Shown one piece after another: positions 1 through 8,046 of a stretch of 64,000 bases of DNA (its first letter is position 1; each line of letters opens with the position of its first letter). The position numbers and the translations under genes are program-made. This stretch comes from Blautia sp. (GTDB taxonomy: Bacteria; Bacillota; Clostridia; Lachnospirales; Lachnospiraceae). The DNA lies in NCBI GenBank assembly GCA_017463155.1, contig JAFTPT010000001.1:1-64000 (forward strand). The letters are read 5' to 3'. Under the pieces are notes generated by a model, which saw nothing but the letters and a program-made list of their open reading frames with translations, had not been told where the DNA came from and did no database searches.

Positions 1-28
1 GGTGCTGTAGGACGAAATTGGAAAGGAA

Positions 29-865
29 GTGGACACCATAGAAAGCAAAGTGCTTTTGACAAACATTCAGCGTTTCAGCCTCCATGACGGACCGGGTATC
101 CGCACAACCGTGTTCCTTAAGGGGTGCTCTTTACGTTGCCCCTGGTGTTCTAACCCGGAAAACCTGCGTCCACAGCCGGAGGAGTATGTCAAGGATGGAT
201 TGCCGGGGACTTATGGAAAACACTATGCTCAGGACGAATTGCTGAGAGAAGTGCTTAAGGATAAGAACTTCTATGAGGGAAAGCTGGAGCAATCACAATG
301 GAAGATCACAGATTCCGACCAGATCGAAAAACTTCCGGGTGGGGTTACCTTTTCCGGAGGGGAAGCACTGCTGCAGATGGACAGTCTTGTTCCTGTCTTG
401 CAGGCACTGAAGGCGCAGGGGATACACACGGCCGTCGAAACCTGCCTTTTTGTTCCAGAAGAAAATGTCAGGATCGCCATGGAGTGGATTGACTTTTTCT
501 ATGTCGATATTAAGATTCTGAACGCATCAAAGGCACAGGAAGTGGAGAAAGGCAGACTTGACTTGTATCTACAAAACCTTGACATACTGCTGAATTCCGG
601 CTGCCCAGTTGTAATTCGCATTCCGGTAATAGGTGGTTTTACTGATGATGATGAGAACCGGGACAAGGTGAAAAAACTTCTGGACAGATATCGGGATCAA
701 ATTCTGAAAATCGAATTGATCAAAGAACATAACCTTGGGGAGAGCAAGTATCAATCCTTGAATCTTCCGCTTCCGGCTTATAAAGGAGTATCTGATGCAT
801 TGATGGAACAGTACAAGAAGGAACTGGAACCGCTGGGTATTCCGGTTGAAGTCTGCAAGATATGA
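29..865 (+). CDS. Radical SAM protein, glycyl-radical-enzyme activase-like
   Basis: A 278-residue radical SAM enzyme. The CxxxCxxC motif that binds the SAM-associated 4Fe-4S cluster is at residues 33, 37 and 40 (GCSLRCPWC). A GGVTFSGGE motif at 104-112 is the SAM-binding glycine stretch typical of pyruvate formate-lyase activase relatives. The region between them has no extra cysteine clusters, so the ferredoxin-like insert of many glycyl radical activases is absent. By family it would generate a 5'-deoxyadenosyl radical to activate a partner enzyme, but no glycyl radical enzyme is visible in this window; one could lie upstream. The GTG at 29 is the only standard start after the in-frame stop at 8-10, and its ribosome-binding site is weak, so the start is uncertain. 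Confidence 0.82.
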   Translation: MDTIESKVLLTNIQRFSLHDGPGIRTTVFLKGCSLRCPWCSNPENLRPQPEEYVKDGLPGTYGKHYAQDELLREVLKDKNFYEGKLEQSQWKITDSDQIEKLPGGVTFSGGEALLQMDSLVPVLQALKAQGIHTAVETCLFVPEENVRIAMEWIDFFYVDIKILNASKAQEVEKGRLDLYLQNLDILLNSGCPVVIRIPVIGGFTDDDENRDKVKKLLDRYRDQILKIELIKEHNLGESKYQSLNLPLPAYKGVSDALMEQYKKELEPLGIPVEVCKI

Positions 866-1438
866 AGTTTTCAAGGTTCGCTGCGGCCACAATCCAATTG
901 TATCAAGGGCTTTGGATGCCGTCAAATCGAAAAGGTGCTCCTAGCAGATCCTAGAAGGACGTAGGTCGATCGAGAGGAAAGGTTCACAAAAATTTAACAA
1001 TTTCCCACTCGGATTCAGCCTCGTGTGATCATTTCCCGGAGGGCGCAGGGGCTGATAAGAAATCAGGCAAAAGATCATTCGAACTGAAGAACTTATCAAC
1101 ACACTGTGGTCATCAGGATCCTGATAAGAAATCCGGCGTATGATCCACGAGTAGATGACCTCTGATCAATTGAACTTCCAGACCGAGCTGAAAAATCACA
1201 GGGCAGAAACGACCACAACATTCCAAAACGTGTTCTAAGGCATCCCGGACGCTCTGTATCGCGTTTCAGGGCTTCGGATGGGAAAAAGTACCACTGGAGA
1301 GCACAAGCCTTTTAAATCTGATCCGGGCTATCTTAAAACGCGTTTGCTGATTTCACGCATTATTTCCATCGCTTTCCGGGGTTACTAAAACCACAGGATC
1401 AACAGGAGAGAATGCAAAAACTGAATAATGAATCTATC
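866..1438. other. Non-coding region without a convincing gene
   Basis: No gene with a plausible ribosome-binding site is visible. The only pattern seen is a 13-base direct repeat CTGATAAGAAATC at 1052-1064 and 1121-1133. The first copy continues into a short dyad (CTGAT..ATCAG). The stretch may be decayed coding DNA or the leader of the repeats that follow. Confidence 0.5.
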
Positions 1439-1441
1439 TCG

Positions 1442-1474
1442 GAGGAGGGTCAATCGCGGCTCTCCTCTTTTTTT
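1442..1474 (+). terminator. Rho-independent terminator
   Basis: GAGGAG (1442-1447) pairs with CTCCTC (1462-1467) and is followed directly by seven T residues. It would end a rightward transcript just before the tandem repeat array. No gene is recognised immediately upstream, so it may terminate an unidentified RNA. Confidence 0.55.
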
Positions 1475-1538
1475 GCGCATTTTCGAGTTATCCAAAACTA
1501 ACACATGGAGACGAAATGAACACCTGATTTTCCGGGCG

Positions 1539-1890
1539 GATGAGAAATGCAGAATCCGACCTCAATGACAGATTTCCGTCATGGATGAGGTGGATGTAGA
1601 AGTTGGGCACAATCCCGCCTCGATGATGTATTTCCGTTCTGCATGAGGTGAATGTTGGAGTTGAGCGAAATCCACCTGAATGACGGATTTCCATCCTGCA
1701 TGAGGTGATCATAGAAGTTGGACACAATCCCGCCTCGATGAGGGATTCCCATCCTGCATGAGGTGAACGTAAAAGTTGAACACAATCCGACCTCGATGAG
1801 AGATTCCTGTCATGCATGAGGTGTTCGTAGAAGTTAATCCCATCCTGCCCTGATGCCAGATTTCTGCCCTTCGTGAGGTGCTTGTAGAAG
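1539..1890. repeat. Tandem array of 57/58-bp imperfect repeats
   Basis: The landmark ATGAGGTG recurs at 1585, 1643, 1700, 1758 and 1816, with GTGAGGTG at 1873, giving spacings of 58, 57, 58, 58 and 57. A shortened, more diverged unit precedes them from about 1539. Each unit carries GTAGAAGTT, then a CAATCC..CCTC segment and GATTTCC. The whole unit is conserved, so this is not a CRISPR repeat-spacer arrangement. The period is not a multiple of three, so the antisense open frames across the array are not credible protein repeats. Within units, GAGGTG can pair with CGCCTC. Where the second segment becomes CACCT (unit 2) or ACCTC (unit 4), G-U pairs become A-U pairs and pairing is kept. Confidence 0.85.
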
Positions 1891-2052
1891 TTTTTCTTTT
1901 CCCTCTGAAATCCTCTGAGAAAGTTCTACGGCGTGTAACTTCGGGGTGAAACTGGTCGTTCTAAAAGTTGCTGTTCAACATAGGCAGAATGGTCCGAAAT
2001 GATTGAAATTGCTGGATTCTTTGGCTCTGATAGGTCGTAGGATAAGGCCTTC

Positions 2053-2391
2053 ATGCTGAAGCTCCGCGACACGACTCTCGCCGCTATTGAAGAGGCGAGG
2101 TTTGCGCAGATCGTGGGCAGGCTCCAGGATGCTACACATGCTCGGATCACGGGGCGCGTTCAGGACGTCATAGAGCTGACAGGCAAGGCATACGACATCA
2201 GCCCGCCGGAGCAGGATTCAATCCTGAACTACCTGATCCAGGGCGGGGATCTATCTCTCTACGGTCTGACCAATGCCATCACCCGCGCATCACAGGATGT
2301 GGATTCTTATGACCGGGCAACCGCGCTTGAGTCCATTGGATGGCAGGTCGCCACAATGCCGGAAGCGCAGTGGAAAGAGATCAACGCATGA
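2053..2391 (+). pseudogene. C-terminal fragment of a DUF932-like phage/plasmid protein
   Basis: 112 residues. The segment GGDLSLYGLTNAITRASQDV (about 69-88) followed by SYDRATALE matches, from memory, the C-terminal signature of DUF932 proteins, which are carried by phages, plasmids and integrative elements and have no settled role. Those proteins are normally near 300 residues, so only the end is present. There is no clear ribosome-binding site before the ATG. The upstream sequence is the repeat array and non-coding DNA, which fits a remnant cut off on its left side. The stop is followed by an A+T-rich gap with a weak GGCCTTCGG..CCGGAGGCC hairpin at about 2413-2438 and a T-run, which could be a terminator. 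Confidence 0.5.
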
Positions 2392-2412
2392 TCACACAAA
2401 GCCGCATTTTAT

Positions 2413-2444
2413 AGGCCTTCGGAGAATGACCGGAGGCCTTTTTT
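2413..2444 (+). terminator. Probable terminator after the DUF932 fragment
   Basis: AGGCCTTCGG pairs with CCGGAGGCCT around a short GAATGA loop, and TTTTTT follows. A surviving terminator suggests that the fragment upstream was once the end of a transcription unit. Confidence 0.7.
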
Positions 2445-2511
2445 GATGGCGGGAAGGAGAAAATGATGACAAGATGTGTTAACAGCTACAGCGATACGGG
2501 AGGGAAGGACT

Positions 2512-2787
2512 ATGCGGCATAAGGATTACCCCTTCCGTTATCGTGACGATGAAGAATTGTATGTGTATGACCAAAGTTGCGAAAACTGCTGCAATCCACA
2601 CTGTCCAATGCGGCTTCCGGAAACGGCAGAGGAACACCTGGAATACTACGGCACCCTGAGCGACTTTGATGAATACGAAGCGGAGGAAAAGTACAACGAA
2701 GTCTTGAGACGCCGAAGAGAGGATGCCATCATCAGGGAAGATAGTCCAACCTGGTGCATCTATTGGCAGGGCAGAAGAAGGTGGTGA
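2512..2787 (+). CDS. Small cysteine-containing protein of a mobile element
   Basis: 91 residues from the ATG at 2512, preceded by GGGAGGGAAGG. An in-frame GTG exists at 2476 but lacks a better ribosome-binding site. The protein is rich in charged and aromatic residues, with a DQSCENCCNPHCPMR cluster of four cysteines at about 22-36 that could bind a metal. I do not recognise a named family. It sits directly upstream of, and closely spaced with, a VRR-NUC gene, so the two are probably co-transcribed cargo of a phage- or plasmid-derived segment. Confidence 0.55.
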   Translation: MRHKDYPFRYRDDEELYVYDQSCENCCNPHCPMRLPETAEEHLEYYGTLSDFDEYEAEEKYNEVLRRRREDAIIREDSPTWCIYWQGRRRW

Positions 2788-2792
2788 TGTAG

Positions 2793-3167
2793 ATGAGGGA
2801 GTACGTCGTAGAAAATGAATTCGTCAAAGCGGTCAGAGCCGCTGGAGGCGTCGCCTACAAGCTGACATCTCAGACCACCAACGGTCTCCCTGATCGCCTG
2901 GTGCTGTTCTTCCCGGCAAAGACGGTGTTTGTGGAGCTTAAGGCTCCTGGGAAACAGCTGCGTCCTTTGCAGAGGAAGAGACGCTATCAGTTGATGAAGC
3001 TCGGATTTCCGGTTCTCTGCATCGACCGGTTCAGCCAGATCAAACCGGCTATTGCGGCAATCAAAGAGTGGACTCCCGGCACACCGTTTCCGGAGGGCAT
3101 TGGCGCGGAAGTGCCTGATTTGGAGATTGAACAGCTCCCCAGCGAGCACAAGGACATGAACGATTAA
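2793..3167 (+). CDS. VRR-NUC domain nuclease
   Basis: 124 residues. The core GLPDRLVLFFPAKTVFVELK (about 33-52) has the PD-(D/E)XK layout of VRR-NUC proteins: Asp in PDR, then Glu and Lys in VELK. The phage-typical KAPGKQLRPLQ follows. Stand-alone VRR-NUC proteins are common in phages and integrated elements and are thought to act as structure-specific nucleases in DNA replication or repair. It starts five bases after the preceding small gene, which suggests one operon. The catalytic residues look intact, so this piece may still be functional although its neighbours are fragments. Confidence 0.8.
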   Translation: MREYVVENEFVKAVRAAGGVAYKLTSQTTNGLPDRLVLFFPAKTVFVELKAPGKQLRPLQRKRRYQLMKLGFPVLCIDRFSQIKPAIAAIKEWTPGTPFPEGIGAEVPDLEIEQLPSEHKDMND

Positions 3168-3388
3168 GATGTCAATGATCGCGAAGCCGCTTGTCATTTA
3201 CAGCTTATTCTGGTCATGGTAAAACCGAACAAGCAAGAGAAGACAATAGCAACAAACTTTCAGTTGCAATCACCTTGAGGCTGGCACAGAAAGACGTTTG
3301 CCGGTCTCACAACCTACATTTATGGGTCAGGGCGCGTATGCTCCGGCATACTCCATATGCAGGCTCACAGAACGAAAGGAGCACGCAT

Positions 3389-3619
3389 ATGCCATATGAC
3401 GATGAACTGACACGACGAGATCTGTACATGTACAGGAGAGGAGAACTGCGGGAATACATCAGAAACCACGGCATTCTCGATCTCGAAACACATCATAGGT
3501 TATACCAATGGGTAGATACCGGTCACAGCATACACGATAATCCATGGGGAATCAGAGATCCCCAAAAGGGCTTACCATGTGATTACCTCGAGGCTATGGA
3601 AATCTTTTACAGCAAGTAA
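3389..3619 (+). CDS. Small hypothetical protein of a mobile element
   Basis: 76 residues beginning MPYDDELTRRDLYMYRRGEL. The frame is open further upstream to 3191, but the ATG at 3389 has a good AAAGGAG site at 3375-3381 and the preceding residues look like read-through of non-coding DNA. The sequence is highly charged, with no membrane segment or known motif that I recognise. Its position next to a VRR-NUC gene and the DUF932 fragment suggests accessory cargo. Confidence 0.5.
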   Translation: MPYDDELTRRDLYMYRRGELREYIRNHGILDLETHHRLYQWVDTGHSIHDNPWGIRDPQKGLPCDYLEAMEIFYSK

Positions 3620-3914
3620 CAAAAATCAACTTTTACTGACAACTACCTTGACAATTAGCGACACAGAGAACGGAGCGTATTATAAACTCTAATCGTCTTT
3701 CTCTGGAGCATGGGTATTAACGCTGGCAGAGAGCTCCTTGGCGGTTTCAAGTTCATCAGAACAGGCCGCCCGAAGGGCGGCAGGTACAGTTATCCTTTGC
3801 ATTGGCTGATCCTTTCTTTGGGTACGCAAAAGGAGAGGAGCGTAAGCTCCCCTGAGCACCCACGGAGGGTTTGGATTGGCAGGAGGAAGGGAATCAACTT
3901 GCTATCGAAATGAA

Positions 3915-4010
3915 ATGGATGGTCTGTACAGTAATGATCCGCTCAAACAGTTCCGCGAAGAAAACGGAGAGCTGCTTACCGGCAGGAATTACAGGAAATA
4001 TGTGGCCTGA
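3915..4010 (+). pseudogene. 31-residue open frame, possible gene remnant
   Basis: ATG at 3915 opens MDGLYSNDPLKQFREENGEL and ends at TGA 4008-4010. The codon use looks coding-like, but the region upstream (3871-3914) is coding-like in a different frame, so a frameshifted remnant of a longer gene is as likely as a true small gene. No family is recognised. Confidence 0.3.
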
Positions 4011-4299
4011 AGATCCAGGTTTCAGGTCCGTTCCGCTTTCCGGTAAGTCAAGGGTAAAATAAACTGCGCTAAGGCGCGGCCCTTGATTTCCCGGAATTCC
4101 CGCCGTCCACGTTTCCCGCGCGACGGGAAGCAGACATAAGCCTCAGGTCTTCCCCGTCGCTTTACTCATTATACGGCGGGAACCGCTCCACTACAAAACC
4201 GATTGCCGGAGGTGGATCCCCCCTCCCGTCCCCCAGGGGAGGCGCGCTCTGAAAAGCAGACAGGTCTCCCGCCGGGCTTTTGGCGTGCTTTCAAGTGGT
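4011..4299. other. Intergenic DNA, nothing recognised
   Basis: GC-rich stretch between the small remnant and the 21-bp repeats. It contains short self-complementary segments (for example around 4065-4077) but no open frame with a start signal, and no known RNA was identified. Confidence 0.4.
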
Positions 4300-4462
4300 A
4301 GTCCCGGTTTGTCTGTTTCATGTCCCGTCCTGTCTTATCCAAGTCCCGCTTTGTCTTATCCAAGTCCTGCCTTGTCTATGTGGTGTCCTGATTTGTCTCC
4401 CACAGTCCCGGTCTGTCTAAATCCAATCCCGGTTTGTCTGAATCACGTCCTGATTTGTCTAA
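4300..4462. repeat. Eight-copy 21-bp iteron-like array
   Basis: The element GTCCYGnnTTGTCT, with CCA or CA before the next copy, begins at 4301, 4322, 4343, 4364, 4385, 4405, 4426 (variant ATCCC) and 4447, so spacings are 21, 21, 21, 21, 20, 21 and 21. A 21-bp spacing is two helical turns, placing every copy on the same DNA face, as in plasmid iterons or multi-site operators. The array ends about 100 bases before the promoter of the RloA gene. No replication initiator gene is visible, so a plasmid-origin role is only one possibility. Confidence 0.85.
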
Positions 4463-4563
4463 TATTTGTACTTGACAATCGAACCGGTTTATATTAAAAA
4501 CGAGTAGAAAGTGAAAATTTCACGTTAAAATTCGTGTTTTGATCCTGATTTGAATCTGAACGC

Positions 4564-4592
4564 TTGACAAAAACGAATTTATCACTTAATAT
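4564..4592 (+). promoter_or_regulatory. Sigma-A promoter of the RloAB operon
   Basis: TTGACA (4564-4569), 17-bp spacer, TAATAT (4587-4592). Transcription would begin near 4600, immediately before the AAAGGAGGG ribosome-binding site (4601-4609), so the leader is very short. A second TTGACA at 4472-4477 has no well-spaced -10. Confidence 0.8.
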
Positions 4593-4616
4593 AACTATAC
4601 AAAGGAGGGATGTGCT

Positions 4617-5999
4617 ATGCTGAAGAGGTTCAATGTGAAAAATGTGTACTCTTTTGCTGCACGAGAAGATGGCCGCTCAGAAGAATTTTCCATGATAGCA
4701 GGAAAGGTCCGCAGCAAAAAAGATCATATATATGATGATGGTAAGCTGAAGCTGTTGAAGTTTGCTGCTGTATACGGCGCAAATGCGTCTGGTAAGTCAA
4801 ATCTTGTAAAGGCAATGGATCTCATGAGAGATATTGTCCTGAGAGGACTTCCGGAAGGGCATACAGAAAAATACTGCAAGGTAGATCCTGAGAACAAGAA
4901 CAGACCCAGTTATTTTGAAATAGAAATATTGTTGGGGGAAAAGTATTATGCATATGGATTTGAGGTCATACTAAGCCAGAGCAGATTTATTTCTGAGTGG
5001 CTGGTAGAACTTCATGCTGATAACACAGAGAAAGAGTTGTTTACAAGGGATATTGAGGAAGGAAAGTGTACCCTTGGTGGAGAGCTAACCAAAAAGGGAT
5101 TAAAGGAGAAACTGGAGGTATATGCAGAGGATATCTCTGATGACAATTCAGTGCTGTTTCTGACGATTATGAATCAGAACAAAAAGAATCTCTATACAAA
5201 ATATAAATCAGCGGCTGCATTGAATAAGGTATATTCCTGGATACGTAATTCCCTGACAATAATCTATCCAAATCAGCCTTTATCCATGTATGAATACCTT
5301 TCCGAGGCGGAGCAGACGGAGGACATCTGCAAACTAATCTCTGCATTTGGAACAGGAATCACACATTTTGAATTTGTAGATGTTGATATAGAACGTATAC
5401 TTCAGGATCTGTCTCTGACATCCCGTAAAGAATTACTGAGAAGGTTGGAGGAGCAGCAGGCTCTTATTCGTAAAACTAATAATGTGCAGAAGGTTAACAT
5501 GGCCATGCGGTCGAAGGAAAATTTCTTTATTATAACCTTGAGCAGGGATGAAGATATTCGTTGCAGCACGATTGAGTTTACACATGGTAATAAAGGGATA
5601 CCGTTCTCTCTAAATGAGGAATCGGACGGTACAGTAAGAATCCTTGATCTGTTGGAAATATTGATTGCCGGTGAAAATAAGACTTACGTGATCGATGAAC
5701 TGGACAGATGCCTTCATCCGATGCTCTCATATAAATTCGTAGAGACTTTCTTCCGGCTTGCTGAGAAGAAAAATATCCAGTTGATCGTTACAACACATGA
5801 GTCGAGATTGATGGATTTTGATCTTCTTAGAAGAGATGAAATCTGGTTCATCAATAAGAAGAAAAATGGGGAATCAGATATCTATTCATTGGAAGAATAT
5901 AATGCTCGTTTCGATCAGAAAATCGATAAGGCCTACATGGAGGGCCGGTATGGCGGAGTTCCGATCTTCAGTACAATCTTTCCGGTCGGGGAGGAATAA
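4617..5999 (+). CDS. RloA/AbiLi-like AAA ATPase (anti-phage)
   Basis: 460 residues. Walker A GANASGKS is at 54-61, Walker B/catalytic glutamate YVIDELD at about 356-362, and a switch histidine lies in VTTHES near 392. The fold is the ABC/OLD-like AAA_15 ATPase type. It starts from a strong ribosome-binding site and promoter, and the next gene begins two bases after its stop. The pairing with an RloB-family gene matches RloAB, also described as AbiLi/AbiLii abortive infection. In such systems the ATPase is thought to sense invasion and control the partner effector. The gene is noticeably AT-richer than the core genome, consistent with transfer. Other ATPases of this fold (PARIS AriA, retron ATPases) are distant alternatives; the RloB partner favours AbiL. 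Confidence 0.82.
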   Translation: MLKRFNVKNVYSFAAREDGRSEEFSMIAGKVRSKKDHIYDDGKLKLLKFAAVYGANASGKSNLVKAMDLMRDIVLRGLPEGHTEKYCKVDPENKNRPSYFEIEILLGEKYYAYGFEVILSQSRFISEWLVELHADNTEKELFTRDIEEGKCTLGGELTKKGLKEKLEVYAEDISDDNSVLFLTIMNQNKKNLYTKYKSAAALNKVYSWIRNSLTIIYPNQPLSMYEYLSEAEQTEDICKLISAFGTGITHFEFVDVDIERILQDLSLTSRKELLRRLEEQQALIRKTNNVQKVNMAMRSKENFFIITLSRDEDIRCSTIEFTHGNKGIPFSLNEESDGTVRILDLLEILIAGENKTYVIDELDRCLHPMLSYKFVETFFRLAEKKNIQLIVTTHESRLMDFDLLRRDEIWFINKKKNGESDIYSLEEYNARFDQKIDKAYMEGRYGGVPIFSTIFPVGEE

Positions 6000-6001
6000 G
6001 T

Positions 6002-6949
6002 ATGCGGGAGAAAAGGAACTTTGCCGAGCGGTCCAGAGCGTTAGCATCAAAAGAGGTTTGCAAAAAGTATTTCCTGGTATACGAAGGAAAGAATACAGAG
6101 GCGATCTACTTTGACGGAATCATTGATAACCGCGACGAAATAGGTCTTAATCCACTGATTGAACTGGTGCCGGTGATCCGAAGCTATAGCGAAGAAGGAT
6201 GGAGCAATCCTAAGAAAATATATGATCGGATGGCTCAGAACCTCAGGGAAGCGGAAGAAGGCATAATTTCCTATGAAACCTTGCTTAACTGGTTCATGGA
6301 TTACTTTTATGATGAAGGGATTATAAAGAACAACAGAACAGCTGCTGCAATCATGTGGGATGCGTTGCTGAATATTTGTGATGAGCAGTTGCATATAGCA
6401 CTATCTGATCATGTTCCGGATATTGATGAAGCCTGTACACAGATTGTCAGATGCCTTGAAAAGGAAGCTGAATGGGGTAATATTGTTAATGATATTCCCA
6501 AAGTCATAGAGAATAAGGCTATTACCTTTGACCGAGGCCTGGATCGTATAGTTTTTATCATAGACCGGGATAAGGACAGCTTTGTTTCTGATCCGGTAAA
6601 TGACCAGTATCAATATGTGCTGGATAAGTGCAGGGAAAATGGGTATGGGTTCTGCATATCCAATCCATGTTTCGAGTTCTGGCTCTTGATGCATTTTGAC
6701 GAGGTGGCTGATCTCGATCAAAATCAGTTGAGGGAAAATCCCAAGGTCTCTAACCGACGCAGATATACTGAGCATGAGCTTCGACGGCTGCTGCCGAGAT
6801 ATTCAAAAGCGAAATATTCTGTGCAGGAATTAATGAAGCGGATAGAAAAAGCTATCAAAAATGAAAAGATGTTCTGTGAAGATGAGGATGGCCTGAAGGA
6901 TCATATAGGGAGCCGCGTCGGACTTTTGATTGAGGAACTAAAAGGATAA
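6002..6949 (+). CDS. RloB/AbiLii-like effector with Toprim-like motifs
   Basis: 315 residues. The RloB signature SNPCFEFWLLMHF is near 219-231. A YEGKNTE segment (27-33) and a DRDKD segment (about 187-191) resemble the acidic motifs of Toprim-type nucleases, so nuclease activity is inferred. RloB proteins are usually 200-240 residues. Here about 100 extra, mostly helical-looking residues separate the two acidic motifs, which may be an unusual recognition insert. It is translationally linked to the upstream ATPase (two-base gap). The pair would act together in abortive infection; tRNA or nucleic-acid cleavage is plausible but cannot be read from sequence. Confidence 0.8.
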   Translation: MREKRNFAERSRALASKEVCKKYFLVYEGKNTEAIYFDGIIDNRDEIGLNPLIELVPVIRSYSEEGWSNPKKIYDRMAQNLREAEEGIISYETLLNWFMDYFYDEGIIKNNRTAAAIMWDALLNICDEQLHIALSDHVPDIDEACTQIVRCLEKEAEWGNIVNDIPKVIENKAITFDRGLDRIVFIIDRDKDSFVSDPVNDQYQYVLDKCRENGYGFCISNPCFEFWLLMHFDEVADLDQNQLRENPKVSNRRRYTEHELRRLLPRYSKAKYSVQELMKRIEKAIKNEKMFCEDEDGLKDHIGSRVGLLIEELKG

Positions 6950-6952
6950 ATT

Positions 6953-6996
6953 ACTATATATTGTATATGAGAGAAGACAAGCATACAATATATAGT
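6953..6996. repeat. Perfect 14-bp inverted repeat after RloB
   Basis: ACTATATATTGTAT (6953-6966) and ATACAATATATAGT (6983-6996) are exact reverse complements separated by 16 bases. The dyad starts three bases after the RloB stop and covers the first codons of the Rpn-like open frame. No T-run follows, so it could be an operator, a transcript-end structure or an insertion scar. Confidence 0.8.
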
Positions 6997-7853
6997 TGCA
7001 ATGAAACGAATCTTCTTTTTAACGGCAGACGCGAGATTCACGAAGACGAGCTTGAGACCGGCATGGCGCGGAGCGCTTATACCGAACACAAAGGAAAAAC
7101 CGAGGAGCAGGAACGGGATACGAAAAAGTTCTGGAAGAACGGACAGATCCGATTGGCGGTCTTCGGCGTGGAGAACCAGACCGAGGAAGACCAGGAGATG
7201 ATCTTTCGGAATTTCAGCTATGATGGAGCGGAGTATCGGGACCAGATCCACAGGCGGAATGAAATCCGGCGCGGGAACGTGAGTCTTTCAAAAAAGGCAA
7301 AGGAAGGTACAGCTGATAATGAGGACGAGGAACGGAAGAAAGTCCCGGACTTTTATCCAGTCATCACGATCGTGCTGTTCTTTTCGGAGAACCGCTGGAG
7401 GGGCCCGAAGAGCATGCGAAGTTATTTTGAGGAGCTGCGAGATCTTGAGCCCTTTATACCGGATTACACGATCAATGTCTTTGAGATCTCTTATCTGACG
7501 GACGAACAGCTGGAAATGTTCCAGAGCGACTTTAAGTATGTGGCAGAATATTAATGAACGCTCTTACAAACTCAGACTGCTTTTCAGTTTTACCGATGAT
7601 GATCAAGGAAGAAGGAGGTAAGGGAAAAATGATGACGATTATGTTTGACGAAGCAAGAGCAGAAGGAAGAGCGGAAGGGGAGCGGATTGGAGAGATCAAA
7701 GGAAGGATTAAAGCGTTCCGCGAGGATTTTCACTATTCAGATGATATGATCATAACGAAAATTATGTCTTTATATGCCATGTCCAGGGAGACGGCTGAGG
7801 AGTATCTGCAGGAGGTTTCGGCAGACGTACCTTCTTCATCATTCCCGACATAA
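6967..7853 (+). pseudogene. Rpn/YhgA-family PD-(D/E)XK nuclease, decayed
   Basis: Residues matching Rpn proteins are LAVFGVENQ (about 60-68), YDGAEYRDQI, FYPVITIVLFF and the block ending FQSDFKYVAEY, where a TAA stops the frame at 7552-7554. A second frame (7554-7853) carries the C-terminal part, including an EARAEGRAEGER helix and the end YAMSRETAEEYLQ. The stretch normally found between these two parts is missing, so an internal deletion with frame disruption is inferred. Rpn proteins are recombination-promoting nucleases that drift and duplicate rapidly in Lachnospiraceae. The Glu of VEN marks the position where the family has its D/E-x-Q/K catalytic pair. Confidence 0.7.
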
Positions 7854-7985
7854 CCTTTATATTCCATCTTTCGGGTTGTTTTATTTGACACTTTTCCTCC
7901 GGGCACGAGCAGACTTGATGGCGGATGTGATGTCATCCTCGGCAATTCTAAATGCAAGTTTCACCTTCTATTCACAACTTTGATA

Positions 7986-8014
7986 TTGATTTAATACATA
8001 AAATAAGTTACAAT
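7986..8014 (+). promoter_or_regulatory. Sigma-A promoter of the AbiE-like pair
   Basis: TTGATT (7986-7991), 17-bp spacer, TACAAT (8009-8014). The predicted start, around 8021, leaves only a short leader before the wHTH gene. That favours the GTG at 8047 over upstream codons. Confidence 0.65.
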
Positions 8015-8046
8015 GCAGATAAAAGTTGAGAATGGAGGATGAAGCA

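Noticed and set aside
1278..1388. 36-codon open frame after the radical SAM gene
   Set aside because: No ribosome-binding site and no similarity recognised; treated as chance or decayed sequence.
1488..1817. Antisense open frame of 109 residues with repeated segments
   Set aside because: It lies on the 57/58-bp repeats, whose period is not a multiple of three, so the protein repeat shifts frame from unit to unit; no ribosome-binding site.
1539..1890. Possible CRISPR array
   Set aside because: The entire unit is conserved with scattered substitutions; there are no constant repeats alternating with unique spacers, and no cas genes.
3710..4062. Two overlapping short frames between the small mobile-element gene and the iterons
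   Set aside because: Neither has a convincing start or known motif; only the 31-residue frame at 3915-4010 was kept, as a low-confidence remnant.
4169..4363. Antisense frame with a heptad-like DKTKRD repeat
   Set aside because: A by-product of the 21-bp array (21 is a multiple of three); it has no start signal and stops occur in the same frame further along the array.
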